DNA of 64,000 nt from assembly GCA_964501335.1 (NCBI GenBank), contig CAZCTC010000016.1, forward strand, positions 62,001-126,000. The letters are read 5' to 3'. The stretch's first letter is position 1. Each line of letters starts with the position of its first letter. Made by a program: the position numbers and the translations under genes. The stretch comes from CAZCTC01 sp964501335. Lineage in GTDB: Bacteria; Chloroflexota; Anaerolineae; B4-G1; SLSP01. Under the pieces are notes generated by a model, which saw only the letters and a program-made list of their open reading frames with translations, was not told where the DNA came from and ran no database searches. Of the stretch, positions 7,997 through 16,245 are shown piece by piece.

Positions 7997-8754
7997 ACAA
8001 AACCGAAACCTACCGCGCCCACTTGCAAACCCTTGCCGACTGGGCGCCTTTCCTGTTACAGGAATCCGGCCTGCCCGGCCCCCGCGGCAATCTGGAACTG
8101 GCAGCAGTCGTCGCCGATGAAGGAACGGCCGCCTTCTTTGAACATTGCCTCACCTTCACCCCCGACCGGGCTCCCGTCAATTCGCCCGAAGAATTCCTGG
8201 CCTTTTGCGGCGTCATAGGCCTGGGCCGCTTGCTGGCCGAAGGCCGCAACGAACTCCTTCCCCGACTCCGCGCCTATGCGGCGGACCCTCGCTGGCGTAC
8301 CCGGGAAGGTGTCGCCATGGCCTTGCAGCGTCTGGGCGATGCCGATAAGGCCCGGCTCCTCTCCGCCATGAATTCCTGGGCAGACGGCAATCCCTGGGAA
8401 CAACGCGCCGCGGCCGCCGCCCTGGCTGAACCCCGGCTGCTCAAAGATCCCCTGACCGCCGCCCAGGCCCTTCAAATCATGGACCGCATCACCGTCTCCA
8501 TTGCCCAAAATACCGACCGCAGCGCAGAAGCGTTCAAGGTCTTGCGCCAGGGAATGGCCTATTGCTGGAGTGTCGCCGTCGCGGCCCTTCCCGAACAGGG
8601 AAAACCTCTAATGGAAAAATGGTGCGCCGGCTCAGACCGGGATATCCGCTGGATCATGAAAGAAAACCTCAAAAAGAAACGATTGGAACGCATCGATTCC
8701 GCCTGGACCACCGTCTGGCTGGACTATCTGGAAAATAAAAAGCTGTCTTCCTAA
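7993..8754 (+). CDS. HEAT-like helical-repeat protein
   Basis: A 253-residue, almost wholly helical protein. Segments such as LPRLRAYAADPRWRTREGVA, then ALQRLGD and WEQRAAAAALAEPRLL, resemble HEAT-type repeats as found in the DNA-alkylation-repair-like fold. No catalytic motif is apparent. Coupled to the preceding unknown gene by an ATGA overlap. HEAT repeats would bind protein or DNA; which one is not evident. Confidence 0.72.
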   Translation: MNKTETYRAHLQTLADWAPFLLQESGLPGPRGNLELAAVVADEGTAAFFEHCLTFTPDRAPVNSPEEFLAFCGVIGLGRLLAEGRNELLPRLRAYAADPRWRTREGVAMALQRLGDADKARLLSAMNSWADGNPWEQRAAAAALAEPRLLKDPLTAAQALQIMDRITVSIAQNTDRSAEAFKVLRQGMAYCWSVAVAALPEQGKPLMEKWCAGSDRDIRWIMKENLKKKRLERIDSAWTTVWLDYLENKKLSS

Positions 8755-8800
8755 AAACAAGTTATAATCAAAAGATATCTGTTAAATAAAGGAGCCGGAA

Positions 8801-9454
8801 ATGATCGAGCTGCCATTGTTCCCGCTCCACACAGTACTTTTCCCTGCAGGCCCCCTGGAGTTGAGTGTATCCAATCCTCATTATCTGCCGCTTATCGCCG
8901 ACTGCATCCATAACAGTGAGCCATTCGGTGCAGTTCTGATCCAATCAGGAGACCCCACCAACAGCCTGAATGCCGTTCCCTGCACCATCGGATGTACGGC
9001 TCGAATCTTTGTCTTCGAACTGGAAGAACCCGCCACCCTCAAAATCCTCGCCCTGGGCATTGAACGGTTTCGCATCCTGGGACTACGCCACGATCATCCC
9101 TATCTGATCGGTCGGGTGGAAATGTATCCCTTCCAAAATTCCAATACCGAAGCCCTGCTCAAAGCAGACGAAGCCCTCCGGCCGCTTGTCGTCCAATATC
9201 TCAGCCGACTGGCCGAAATCCACAATATCCCCTTCAATGCCAACCAGTTGCCGGCGACTCCGCTGGCCCTCGGCTGCCTCAGCGCCTATCTGCTCCAACT
9301 TCCCCTCAAACAAAAACAGGCGCTCCTGGCCTTGGATGAGGCTTTGGAACTGATCTGGACCACCGAAGGACTCTATGAACGCCAGCTGGCATTGCTCAAT
9401 GCCCAGATTGAGCATCCCGAACCCAAACCCGAAGGCCCCTTCTCGGCCAACTAA
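8801..9454 (+). CDS. Lon N-terminal-domain protein (LON substrate-binding domain)
   Basis: A 217-residue protein that opens with IELPLFPLHTVLFPAGPLELSV, the hallmark of the LON N-terminal domain, followed by the rest of that beta-rich fold to about residue 120 and a helical bundle to about 200. There is no AAA or protease domain, so this is the stand-alone form found in many bacteria, whose role is uncertain (possibly peptide or protein binding). GGAGCC lies seven bases before ATG. A TATAAT at 8763-8768 may be its -10 box. Confidence 0.88.
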   Translation: MIELPLFPLHTVLFPAGPLELSVSNPHYLPLIADCIHNSEPFGAVLIQSGDPTNSLNAVPCTIGCTARIFVFELEEPATLKILALGIERFRILGLRHDHPYLIGRVEMYPFQNSNTEALLKADEALRPLVVQYLSRLAEIHNIPFNANQLPATPLALGCLSAYLLQLPLKQKQALLALDEALELIWTTEGLYERQLALLNAQIEHPEPKPEGPFSAN

Positions 9455-9466
9455 AGTTCTAAGAAA

Positions 9467-9509
9467 AAGGTTGAGGGCGCGCTGACAAAATCAGCGCGCC
9501 CTCAACCTT
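9467..9509. terminator. Bidirectional terminator hairpin
   Basis: A 19-bp perfect stem (AAGGTTGAGGGCGCGCTGA and its complement) with a five-base loop between convergent genes. On the minus strand it is followed by CTTTTTCTT, so it mainly terminates the polyferredoxin operon; on the plus strand it closes the Lon-domain gene. Confidence 0.75.
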
Positions 9510-9511
9510 AA

Positions 9512-9617
9512 TTCACTCGAATTTCACCGCAAAGACGCCAGGGACGCAGAGAAAAAATCCATGTTTTCGCGGACTTCAGAAAGTCCGCGAAAACATGAAC
9601 CAAAATTTCCCCACTCC
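9512..9617 (+). repeat. CACAGAG-type repeat plus palindromic element copy 2
   Basis: 9512-9556 carries the motif TTCACCGC..AGACGC..GACGCAGAGAAAA, one of several dispersed copies. It runs straight into the palindrome 9561-9596 (ATGTTTTCGCGGAC and complement, loop TTCAGAAA) and a truncated CCCCACTCC tract. The right module is missing because the element abuts the stop codon of the polyferredoxin gene. Confidence 0.68.
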
Positions 9618-11150
9618 TCACAAATTCAGCGGCGTATGGACCCGGATAGCGGCCTCACCCGTCAATGGGCAGCGATATTCGCAAATACCGCAACCGATAC
9701 AACGATCCGCCCGCACCACGGGCCGCAATAACGTCACCGGCTCGCTCTCCCCTTCACGGGTAACCGTGACCTCTTCAAACTGCACGGCCTTTTCCGGCAA
9801 TGGACACATCTCCTCGCAGATAATGCAGTCCAGCTCCTGCGACCAGGGCAAACACCGATTGCGATCGATCACCGCCAGCCCCGATACCTGCAACCGCTTC
9901 TCCTCCAGAGGCAAAGGCGGAATCGCCCCCACCGGACAGACCTGCCCACAGGAATTGCAGGAATAATCGCAATAGCCCAACCGCGGAATTAAGACCGGTG
10001 TCCAGATTCCCGCCGCCCCACCCTCCGTCAACGCCGGCTGGACCGCGCCGGTCGGACAGGCCCGCACACACAGCCCGCAGCGCAGACAGCGTTCCAGCAA
10101 AGTGGCTTCATCGGCACCGGGAGGCCGGATTCGATGAGCATGGGGATGCACCGAACGCGCATCGCTGGAAAGGATTCCGACCCCGGCTACCGCCAGTCCG
10201 ATCGCGGTCAAGGCTTCCCGCCGGCCGGGATCGTAAGACGTCTGCAAAACCGGCTTCCCCGGCTGTTTGAAAGAGATGGCTTTCACCGCGCAGACATCCC
10301 CACAGGCCATACACATCACACACTCGCTCGCCGCCGCCGTATACTTTTCATTGCCGGGACGGATCGCGCCGCTGGGACAGACACGAGCACAGGCCCCGCA
10401 TCGCACACAGTGATCGTCGATGGCCGGGCGGATTCGCGCGCCGCGGCTCACCACCCCCAACAACGCCCCCAACGGACAAAGCACCCGGCACCACAAACGG
10501 GGTGCCAGCCAGTTTAAAGCCAGAATCCCCAGGAAGAAGAAAGCATACAGCCCGGCCGCCCGATAGAGAATCGGATGGCTCAGCTCTGGAAAGATGCCCG
10601 GACGTAAAAATTGATCGATCCCCGACACCATCGGTCGCATCCAATCAATCCGAAACAACGCCCGCTCCGCCCCGGCAATCAATTGATCGGTCGCCGGCCA
10701 GATCGCCGCCGCCATCGTCCGGAAAAAAACCGTCAGCGGATCGAGGAACATCAACGTGAGATTCCCCAGGATCGCGGCCATCACCACCGCGCCCAACACC
10801 AGATACTTGAACCGTTGCCAGGAGGCCGTTTCCCGGCCCCGGTTGCCGTGAGGGCGCGCCAGATCCAGACAGGTTCCCAGAGGACAGAACCAGCCACACC
10901 AGACCCGCCCCAACACCAGAGTCAAAACCAACGTAAACAAACCCAAAAACCAGCCTTCCGGCAACGTCCGAGAAGATATCCCTTCCACCAGCGTAGCCAG
11001 AGGATCCAGATGCATTACCGCATGTTCCAGCGGAAGATGCTCCCCCGCCCGATAGGTCGCAAAGAAAACTCCGATCAACAGCACCAACGCCCCGATCTGC
11101 ACCGTCCGGCGGGTTTGCTGCCATCCCCATTTCCGCTTGCTGTTAGCCAT
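9618..11150 (-). CDS. NapH/MauN-type membrane polyferredoxin
   Basis: A 510-residue integral membrane iron-sulfur protein. The N-terminal third has several membrane helices and the paired cysteine motifs CGWFCPLGTC and CRVLCPLGA seen in NapH/MauN/CcoG relatives. The rest carries six [4Fe-4S]-type cysteine clusters, among them CVRCGACARVCP, then CVMCMACGDVC, CLRCGLCVRACP, CDYSCNSCGQVCP and CIGCGICEYRCP. It would pass electrons between the quinone pool or a soluble donor and a partner enzyme. It lies 26 bases after a Tat-exported DUF362 gene, a pairing seen elsewhere. The partner reaction is unknown. Confidence 0.88.
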   Translation of the reverse strand: MANSKRKWGWQQTRRTVQIGALVLLIGVFFATYRAGEHLPLEHAVMHLDPLATLVEGISSRTLPEGWFLGLFTLVLTLVLGRVWCGWFCPLGTCLDLARPHGNRGRETASWQRFKYLVLGAVVMAAILGNLTLMFLDPLTVFFRTMAAAIWPATDQLIAGAERALFRIDWMRPMVSGIDQFLRPGIFPELSHPILYRAAGLYAFFFLGILALNWLAPRLWCRVLCPLGALLGVVSRGARIRPAIDDHCVRCGACARVCPSGAIRPGNEKYTAAASECVMCMACGDVCAVKAISFKQPGKPVLQTSYDPGRREALTAIGLAVAGVGILSSDARSVHPHAHRIRPPGADEATLLERCLRCGLCVRACPTGAVQPALTEGGAAGIWTPVLIPRLGYCDYSCNSCGQVCPVGAIPPLPLEEKRLQVSGLAVIDRNRCLPWSQELDCIICEEMCPLPEKAVQFEEVTVTREGESEPVTLLRPVVRADRCIGCGICEYRCPLTGEAAIRVHTPLNL

Positions 11151-11176
11151 GCAACGTATCCTTCTGCTCCCGCCCC

Positions 11177-12199
11177 TCAGAGCGCAATTTCTTCGATCTT
11201 CAACTGGCTCAAATCGCTGCGCCCCAACCCCCGTTCGGCCCCATGCAGGATATAACGCAGGTCGTCAGGCTTGTAGCCGAACAAAGTAGCCGCATAGGCA
11301 TCGGCCGCAACGATATCGGGACTGACAATCACCGTATCGAGCTGCTTCACATCCTTCAAATTGCCCCCGGTCGGGCCGTTGGCCGTAAGAATTCGCACCG
11401 CATCGATCACAGTCAATGTCGGCCGGAAGAGACTGGTCAAATCGGCCAGCCGCGGCCCCATACTGATGTGAATCCCTTCGCGGTTCTTGATCAACCCCAT
11501 CAGGTTCTTCATACCCAGAGTCAACCCCGCCAGGCTGTGATGCTTGGCAATGGGCACATTGATCAGCACATCCGCCTTCAAGGCATCCTCATAAACATCC
11601 CAACGCTTAATCGACTTCCCCTCAGGAATTTCAGTTTCCAGAAATTTCAAATCCGACATCACTTCCATAATGCCGCCGGCCGCCTCGACCTGCTCCTGAA
11701 TCCCACTGACCGCGTAGGCCTCTTCCGGACTACCGCCGAAAGGAGAATCCATCACCCGCACTTCACCGGCTCCCGCCGCCAGACACAACTTGACCAAAGC
11801 TCCCACCACCCAGGGATTGGTCGTGGTCGCATACTCATAAGAATGATACGCCGTGCAGATATTCGGCTTGATGATCACCCGCGCCCCTTTCGGCACAAAG
11901 GCCTCCATCCCGCCCAACGCCGCCAACGCCCGGTTGACCAGCGCCTCAGGCTCGCCGCCCCGCACCACCACCAGATCCGGAACCGCACCGGCTACCGTCG
12001 CCGCCGACTCGGGGGTCGTTCCGGCCGCCGGCCTGATCGTTGCCGTGGGGGAAACTCCCATCGAAGTCGCCGGCGCTGTCGGCGAAGCCGGTCCCGCCGG
12101 CTGAGTGCAGCCGGCCAACCAGACCCCACCGGCCGTCACGCTCAGCCCGACCGCCATTTTCTGTAAAAATTCTCGTCGCGATAAAGATTTACCCATCAT
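11177..12199 (-). CDS. Tat-exported DUF362 lipoprotein
   Basis: A 340-residue protein with a twin-arginine signal SRREFLQK, a hydrophobic stretch and the lipobox-like LAGC near residue 31, then a low-complexity Pro/Thr/Ala linker (about 33-70). The C-terminal 270 residues are a DUF362 domain, with KPNICTAYHS near 110 and NVPIAKHHSLAGLTLGMKN near 220. Tat export suggests it folds with a cofactor before translocation. GAGGT precedes tandem ATGs. It is upstream of and presumably works with the polyferredoxin, perhaps as its extracytoplasmic redox partner (inference). Confidence 0.87.
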   Translation of the reverse strand: MMGKSLSRREFLQKMAVGLSVTAGGVWLAGCTQPAGPASPTAPATSMGVSPTATIRPAAGTTPESAATVAGAVPDLVVVRGGEPEALVNRALAALGGMEAFVPKGARVIIKPNICTAYHSYEYATTTNPWVVGALVKLCLAAGAGEVRVMDSPFGGSPEEAYAVSGIQEQVEAAGGIMEVMSDLKFLETEIPEGKSIKRWDVYEDALKADVLINVPIAKHHSLAGLTLGMKNLMGLIKNREGIHISMGPRLADLTSLFRPTLTVIDAVRILTANGPTGGNLKDVKQLDTVIVSPDIVAADAYAATLFGYKPDDLRYILHGAERGLGRSDLSQLKIEEIAL

Positions 12200-12289
12200 T
12201 GACCTCTCTAAAGATCAGCCTGACCATCCAATCTAAAATATTACCCCCAATCAGCCAGGATGCAATTAAACACAAAACTCGATCGAGAT

Positions 12290-12390
12290 TAACCTGAAAA
12301 ACAAGCCCAATAAAAAATTCTCTCTGCCTGCATCGCACCGCGCATCGCCGCCAACCAGGAAAAGATCATTTGCAGAGCGCTAAAAATACC
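12290..12390 (+). repeat. Palindromic element copy 3a, palindrome missing
   Basis: The left module (GATTAACCTGAAAAACAAGCCCA) joins directly to ATAAAAAATTCTCTCTGCC and a full right module ending TTTGCAGAGCGCTAAAA. The central hairpin is absent exactly where other copies have it. Lies upstream of the DUF362 gene. Confidence 0.65.
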
Positions 12391-12404
12391 GCCCCACAGG
12401 TCAA

Positions 12405-12526
12405 AAAACATATTGGGGGTGGCTTTCTGAAGCCGCCCCCAATATAAATAAAGACTCTCTTCCTCCGATCCCGCGCGTCGCTGCCCACCAGGAAAGAATC
12501 ATTTGCGGGACGCTAAAAATGTCCCC
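12405..12526 (+). repeat. Palindromic element copy 3b
   Basis: The hairpin 12411-12444 uses unusual arms TATTGGGGGTGGC/GCCGCCCCCAATA (one G-T pair), loop TTTCTGA. It is followed by the CTCTCTTCC tract and a right module ending TTTGCGGGACGCTAAAA. In tandem with copy 3a. Confidence 0.75.
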
Positions 12527-12537
12527 CGTACCGACAC

Positions 12538-12573
12538 AAAAAAAAACCGCCGATCCTTGTTAAGGATCGGCGG
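12538..12573 (-). terminator. Intrinsic terminator for the tiny-protein pair
   Basis: On the minus strand an 11-bp GC-rich stem (CCGCCGATCCT and complement, 12547-12573) is followed by nine consecutive T. It closes the transcript of the two small genes at 12596-12877. The whole 12200-12595 interval holds only elements 3a and 3b and this terminator. Confidence 0.85.
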
Positions 12574-12595
12574 TCACAGGCCTGGAATCCCGGGC

Positions 12596-12721
12596 CTACA
12601 ACAGCCCATGCAATCCCTTCCAGATTTCCTTCCAGAGATGGCCCAGACCCGAAGCCTCCTGCCGTTCACGCAGGTACGATTCAGCAAACTGTTCCATTTC
12701 AAAAAAGTTCATGTTATTCAT
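12596..12721 (-). CDS. Tiny unknown protein (41 aa), second of a pair
   Basis: An ATG preceded by AGGAGG at ideal spacing opens a 41-residue frame beginning MNNMNFFEMEQFAESYLRER and ending HGLL. The core EQFAESYLRERQEA resembles ETYVREMQAEA of the gene just upstream, so the two are probably paralogues. It appears to be a single amphipathic helix. It ends 23 bases before a strong intrinsic terminator. Function unknown; candidates include a small regulatory or membrane-associated peptide. Confidence 0.65.
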   Translation of the reverse strand: MNNMNFFEMEQFAESYLRERQEASGLGHLWKEIWKGLHGLL

Positions 12722-12745
12722 CTCATCCCTCCTGAAAAGCAGAAA

Positions 12746-12877
12746 CTACTTCCCGGATTTTCCGGACTTTTGCGCCTTCTGGGCTTCCCGAAGCAATTGC
12801 TCATTGCGGGCTTCGGCCTGCATCTCGCGCACATAAGTTTCGACGATCATGGTGCTTTCATAAAGATTCGTATTCAT
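12746..12877 (-). CDS. Tiny unknown protein (43 aa), first of a pair
   Basis: An ATG with AAGGA ahead opens a 43-residue frame with the core MIVETYVREMQAEARNEQ and a Lys/Gly/Ser-rich tail. The Y-(V/L)-R-E-x-Q motif is shared with the following 41-residue protein. The gene pair has its own likely promoter (12923-12951) and terminator, which argues for real expression. It is too short for confident family assignment. Confidence 0.65.
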   Translation of the reverse strand: MNTNLYESTMIVETYVREMQAEARNEQLLREAQKAQKSGKSGK

Positions 12878-12922
12878 TTTCAGTTTCCTTTTTATTTAAG
12901 TTCGTTCCCTCGAACTGTTCTT

Positions 12923-12951
12923 ATCATACCCGTAACCCCATTCCCGGTCAG
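12923..12951 (-). promoter_or_regulatory. Promoter of the tiny-protein pair
   Basis: CTGACC and TATGAT with a 17-base spacer on the minus strand, about 45 bases ahead of the first small gene. Just downstream, GTTCG..CGAAC (12900-12915) forms a short inverted repeat that could be an operator. Confidence 0.4.
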
Positions 12952-12991
12952 CCCACAAAAGGCGTATCCTGGCGGGTTATTTTCAGGTAAG

Positions 12992-13025
12992 AAAAAGGCC
13001 AGGAGGGAGTAACCCTCCTGGCCTT
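12992..13025 (-). terminator. Intrinsic terminator of the secreted-protein gene
   Basis: On the minus strand AAGGCCAGGAGGG pairs with CCCTCCTGGCCTT and is followed by a T-run (CTTTTTC). It lies 20 bases after the stop of the 13045 gene. Confidence 0.85.
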
Positions 13026-13044
13026 GGGGTTATCCAACGCCTCG

Positions 13045-13668
13045 TTAATTCACCCAATCATCCCCATAATTGGCCCAATTCCCCCCATCGCCGGTGATGG
13101 TAATAAAACTTTGCGGATAGACATATTGTGGAAGCGGAGTGCCGTCCAAATGTCCAAATTTTCCCATGATCCCTGAAGTATAAGAAGTTCCTCCCACGCC
13201 CCCCAAATGCCCCTGGGCGTGAATTCCCAAATACTGCCAATGCGGATCGTAAGTCCAGCCGTTAACAGCCACGACCTCAGCCGCCGTCAACACCCCATTG
13301 TCCCAACAGTGATAGACAATCTGATAGAAAAACGCCACCATCTGACCCTGCCGGGTGCGCAACGTCCGGTAAGCAATGCGGTTCGCACAACAATCGGGAC
13401 AGGGGCCGCACTCGTCACCCAGAATGGGTTGCAGTTCTTCAAAGGCCCGTTCGATCGCCCGCCGCACATCCGGCGGCACGTCGCCATGACCGTAACCATA
13501 ACCATGCCCATTACCCTGATTGAAAGTAACAACCCCCGCCTCTTCAAATACCTGCATATCGTTTTCCAGATCTGGAGCAGGTTTCTGAGCCATCACAGGT
13601 GAAGTATGAAAAGTGAGCAATACACCTAAAATCACCATAATCCCCACCCAACGTCGCAAAGCAACCAT
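13045..13668 (-). CDS. Secreted Cys-containing protein of unknown function
   Basis: A 207-residue protein with a clear Sec signal peptide (hydrophobic VGIMVILGVLLTF, cleavage after VMA near residue 27). A Gly/His/Tyr-rich stretch follows (GNGHGYGYGHGD), then a cluster CGPCPDCC near 107-114 and a further Cys near 140. The middle (IAYRTLRTRQGQMVAFFYQ, then WDNGVLTAAEVVAVNGW) looks like a compact domain. AGGAGG sits five bases before ATG. It has its own terminator and stands alone. Not recognised; the GHGYGYGHG stretch could bind metal. Confidence 0.78.
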   Translation of the reverse strand: MVALRRWVGIMVILGVLLTFHTSPVMAQKPAPDLENDMQVFEEAGVVTFNQGNGHGYGYGHGDVPPDVRRAIERAFEELQPILGDECGPCPDCCANRIAYRTLRTRQGQMVAFFYQIVYHCWDNGVLTAAEVVAVNGWTYDPHWQYLGIHAQGHLGGVGGTSYTSGIMGKFGHLDGTPLPQYVYPQSFITITGDGGNWANYGDDWVN

Positions 13669-13834
13669 CGCAAACCTCCTGTACTACCCTGAAAAATTAA
13701 CTTTCCTGCGTCAAAGAAGGCTTTAGAGTTGGATCCCAACTACAAAAATTCTACAACGGACAGATTCAAATCAAAGTCTGACCTTTCGTTTCTTTAAGGT
13801 ATAAATTTTTCTAGATCTTTTTACTAAAAACCTG

Positions 13835-14042
13835 TGTTCTGGCGCGCTTCGAAAAACGCGCCCCAACATAAAAACGTTCTCCCTACAAGTAGCGAAAAAC
13901 AATCGGTGCGGTTAATCTGGGAAAAAAGCCCATCTTTTCGGCGGCTTTCTGAAGCCACCGAAAAGATGAATAAAAATAACGCTCTCCCCCCATCCGGCGC
14001 GTCGCTTTTTATCAGGAAAGTACCGGTTGCGGGACGCAAAAA
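13835..14042 (+). repeat. Palindromic element copies 4a and 4b
   Basis: 4a is a partial copy: degenerate hairpin 13838-13872 plus TTCTCCCT. 4b is complete: left module GTGCGGTTAATCTGGG, hairpin 13931-13968 (CATCTTTTCGGCGGCT, one A-C mismatch), CTCTCCCCCC tract, and a right module to 14038. Together they fill most of the 13669-14136 gap, in which I see no gene. Confidence 0.75.
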
Positions 14043-14136
14043 AACCAAATGGACATTCTTTCAAGAGGGACTAAAATTAGCCTAAGGGGCTGGGAACTGC
14101 AAGCTCCCGCGCTTACAACGGACCAGGAGGGATCTT

Positions 14137-14829
14137 ATGGGAAACTACTATACCAACATCACCCTTCGGACGACCGACCAGGAAGGCATCGCCCGGTATC
14201 TTGACTCGCTGGATCGAGGGGCCTACGTCCTCCCCCTCACTCAACACTGTACCATCGTCTGCGATCAGGCCTGCGAAAGCCAGAACCGACTCATCCTCGC
14301 CGATCTGACGGAAGAGCTGTCGCTACAATTCCATTGCCCCGCGCTGGCAGTCATCAACCATAACGACGAACAGTTATGGTTCCAGCTTTATGTCAACGGT
14401 GAATTGCGCGATGAATACGATTCTGCCCCCCCCAGCGAACCTTTTTTTCCCGAAGCCGACAACGATGAAGACGAAGAAAGCTTTCCAGACTTCACCACGC
14501 TCTTTTTCCAAATCGAAGAAAAATCCCCGGCATCGCCCCCGCCCTCAGCTCCGCCGGAAGGTGGAAATGCCGCTGCACTCTGTACCGCTTTTGACTGCCC
14601 CACATCCCCGGCTGAAATCGAAAAGATCCTGCGCGGAACCTATCCCCACGCCGGGGACCGCCATCAGGCGCTTGCCGCCGCCCTGGGATTGCCGGCAGAA
14701 TACTGCCATCTGGGATACAACTGGATGCTCCGCCAGGACGATACGCCCCCCACTGAGGAAAATCCGGTAGAAATAGCCGACTCCGGCTGGCTGAATCTCC
14801 TGCTGTTGGAACTGGAAAAAGAGGACTGA
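14137..14829 (+). CDS. Acidic protein of unknown function
   Basis: A 230-residue soluble, acidic protein. The N-terminal about 95 residues form a mixed alpha/beta domain (YYTNITLRTTDQEGIARYLD, then YVLPLTQHCTIVCDQ and LWFQLYVNGELRDEYD). Next is an acidic Pro/Ser-rich linker (about 95-150), then a C-terminal helical domain with HRQALAAALGLPAEYCHLGY, which recalls DNA-free helical stress-response domains but is not diagnostic. AGGAGG precedes the ATG. It is alone between repeat elements. No function assigned. Confidence 0.72.
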   Translation: MGNYYTNITLRTTDQEGIARYLDSLDRGAYVLPLTQHCTIVCDQACESQNRLILADLTEELSLQFHCPALAVINHNDEQLWFQLYVNGELRDEYDSAPPSEPFFPEADNDEDEESFPDFTTLFFQIEEKSPASPPPSAPPEGGNAAALCTAFDCPTSPAEIEKILRGTYPHAGDRHQALAAALGLPAEYCHLGYNWMLRQDDTPPTEENPVEIADSGWLNLLLLELEKED

Positions 14830-14904
14830 ATCAAACCGACGCCGAAAAATGAAAAAGAGAGGAAATTTCTCTGAATTCCTCTTCATTTTGTGAAGATGCA
14901 CTAC

Positions 14905-15030
14905 CGGGGTAGATCTGGAAAAGGGCTATGTTTTGGTGCGCATTCCGATGCGCACCAAAACATAAACAAAAAACCCTCTCCCGCGCGTCGCATCTGACCA
15001 GAAAAAGATCATTTGCGGGACGCAAAAAAG
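14905..15030 (+). repeat. Palindromic element copy 5
   Basis: The hairpin 14927-14964 has long arms TATGTTTTGGTGCGCAT and complement with a four-base loop TCCG, then CCCTCTCCC and a right module ending TTTGCGGGACGCAAAAAA. Sits between convergent genes. Confidence 0.75.
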
Positions 15031-15104
15031 TTGAGTACGTATCAACACAATACCTTACACTGCCGAATATCGAGGCCTAGGGAATAAAAGCCTGTTTTTT
15101 TGCA

Positions 15105-16232
15105 CTATGCATTCACCAGCCGATAGACTTCGGCGGCATTTTCAATTCCTTCAAAAGCCGGCATTTCATCGATCGGCCAATCCGCATTCTTCAACTCGTA
15201 AAACTGAAACCAGGGCAGCGACTTTCCCCAAACGATCGTCCCGCGCCCATCTTTTCCAGGCAACAACTCCTTGATCGGCAGGGCCGGCCAATAAACAGAC
15301 TTCATCCATTTTCCCCAACCGGTCTGCCGAATCAACGCCCGGCGATCGGTCAGCGCATAAAAAGTCCCCCCGCGCCGCATGATATCCCGGACAAGCTGCC
15401 ATAAAACCCGGCCCGAGAAAAAGCTGAAAATCAGCAACAACGGAACCGATACAATCCAGGCATTCACATCCATCGCCGTCAGCTGAGCAAAACTGGCCAC
15501 GAGAAAATAAACCATGAGGCCGCCAAAAACCAGCATCCCCATGCCGTTCCCCAACAATCGCAGGATATCCTGCTTTTTCCATGCCATCGGGCCGTCATAA
15601 GGCTTACCCGTCCATAAAAGCCGCTCCCCGGGCAACCGCTCAAACCATTCCGGACTCTCTGTGACCAGATCTCCTTCACCGTCTCCAGCAAAAAGCGCCG
15701 ATTGGGCCTCAAGCAGCAGCCGATAGACCGCCTTCGCCGGCTCGATTCCTTCCAGTGCCATCAAATCGTAAGATCGAAATCCCACCAGGGCCATCGAAAG
15801 ATAACTCCGATCGGAAAAACTGTTCAATACAATCGTCCCCCGCCCGCTTAATCCCGGAATAAACTGGACCAGGGACACCCGCTCCAGCTCGACCGTTTCC
15901 AACGAAGACTGAAGAACCGTCGACCCCACCAGGACTCGTTGATTGGTTATTCCATAACAGACATAACGCCGTTGGATACGCCGGAAAACCAGGCGAACCA
16001 GAGGGGCCAGCAAACACCAAAGGCCAAAAAGTGTAAAACACAAAGTAAAAAAGTTTATGCTCCTTGTATGGACGACATCCCCTACATTCGGGAGCATAGC
16101 CCAACAAATGAGCCCGCCCAGTACAAGATTTACGATCTCTTTCCGTCGTAACTTTGGCCACCCGCCCGGATGCCCGGTCCACAACAATCGCTCCTCTGGC
16201 CGCAACCAGCGCTGAAAAAATTCCGTTTCCAT
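15105..16232 (-). CDS. Duplicated PH-like-domain membrane protein B
   Basis: A 375-residue protein built from two homologous halves. Each half has the pattern L.P(E/G)ERLLWTG.P, two membrane helices, a TNQR/TDRRALI strand, GRGTIV and a closing GIE.A..VYRLL. This matches bacterial PH-like (bPH/DUF304-type) membrane proteins. Half one spans about 1-185, half two about 195-375. It follows its paralogue by 13 bases, so the two form an operon. The Shine-Dalgarno is weak, suggesting coupling. A scaffold or stress-sensing role at the membrane is possible but unproven. Confidence 0.78.
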   Translation of the reverse strand: METEFFQRWLRPEERLLWTGHPGGWPKLRRKEIVNLVLGGLICWAMLPNVGDVVHTRSINFFTLCFTLFGLWCLLAPLVRLVFRRIQRRYVCYGITNQRVLVGSTVLQSSLETVELERVSLVQFIPGLSGRGTIVLNSFSDRSYLSMALVGFRSYDLMALEGIEPAKAVYRLLLEAQSALFAGDGEGDLVTESPEWFERLPGERLLWTGKPYDGPMAWKKQDILRLLGNGMGMLVFGGLMVYFLVASFAQLTAMDVNAWIVSVPLLLIFSFFSGRVLWQLVRDIMRRGGTFYALTDRRALIRQTGWGKWMKSVYWPALPIKELLPGKDGRGTIVWGKSLPWFQFYELKNADWPIDEMPAFEGIENAAEVYRLVNA

Positions 16233-16245
16233 AACTTACTTCAAC

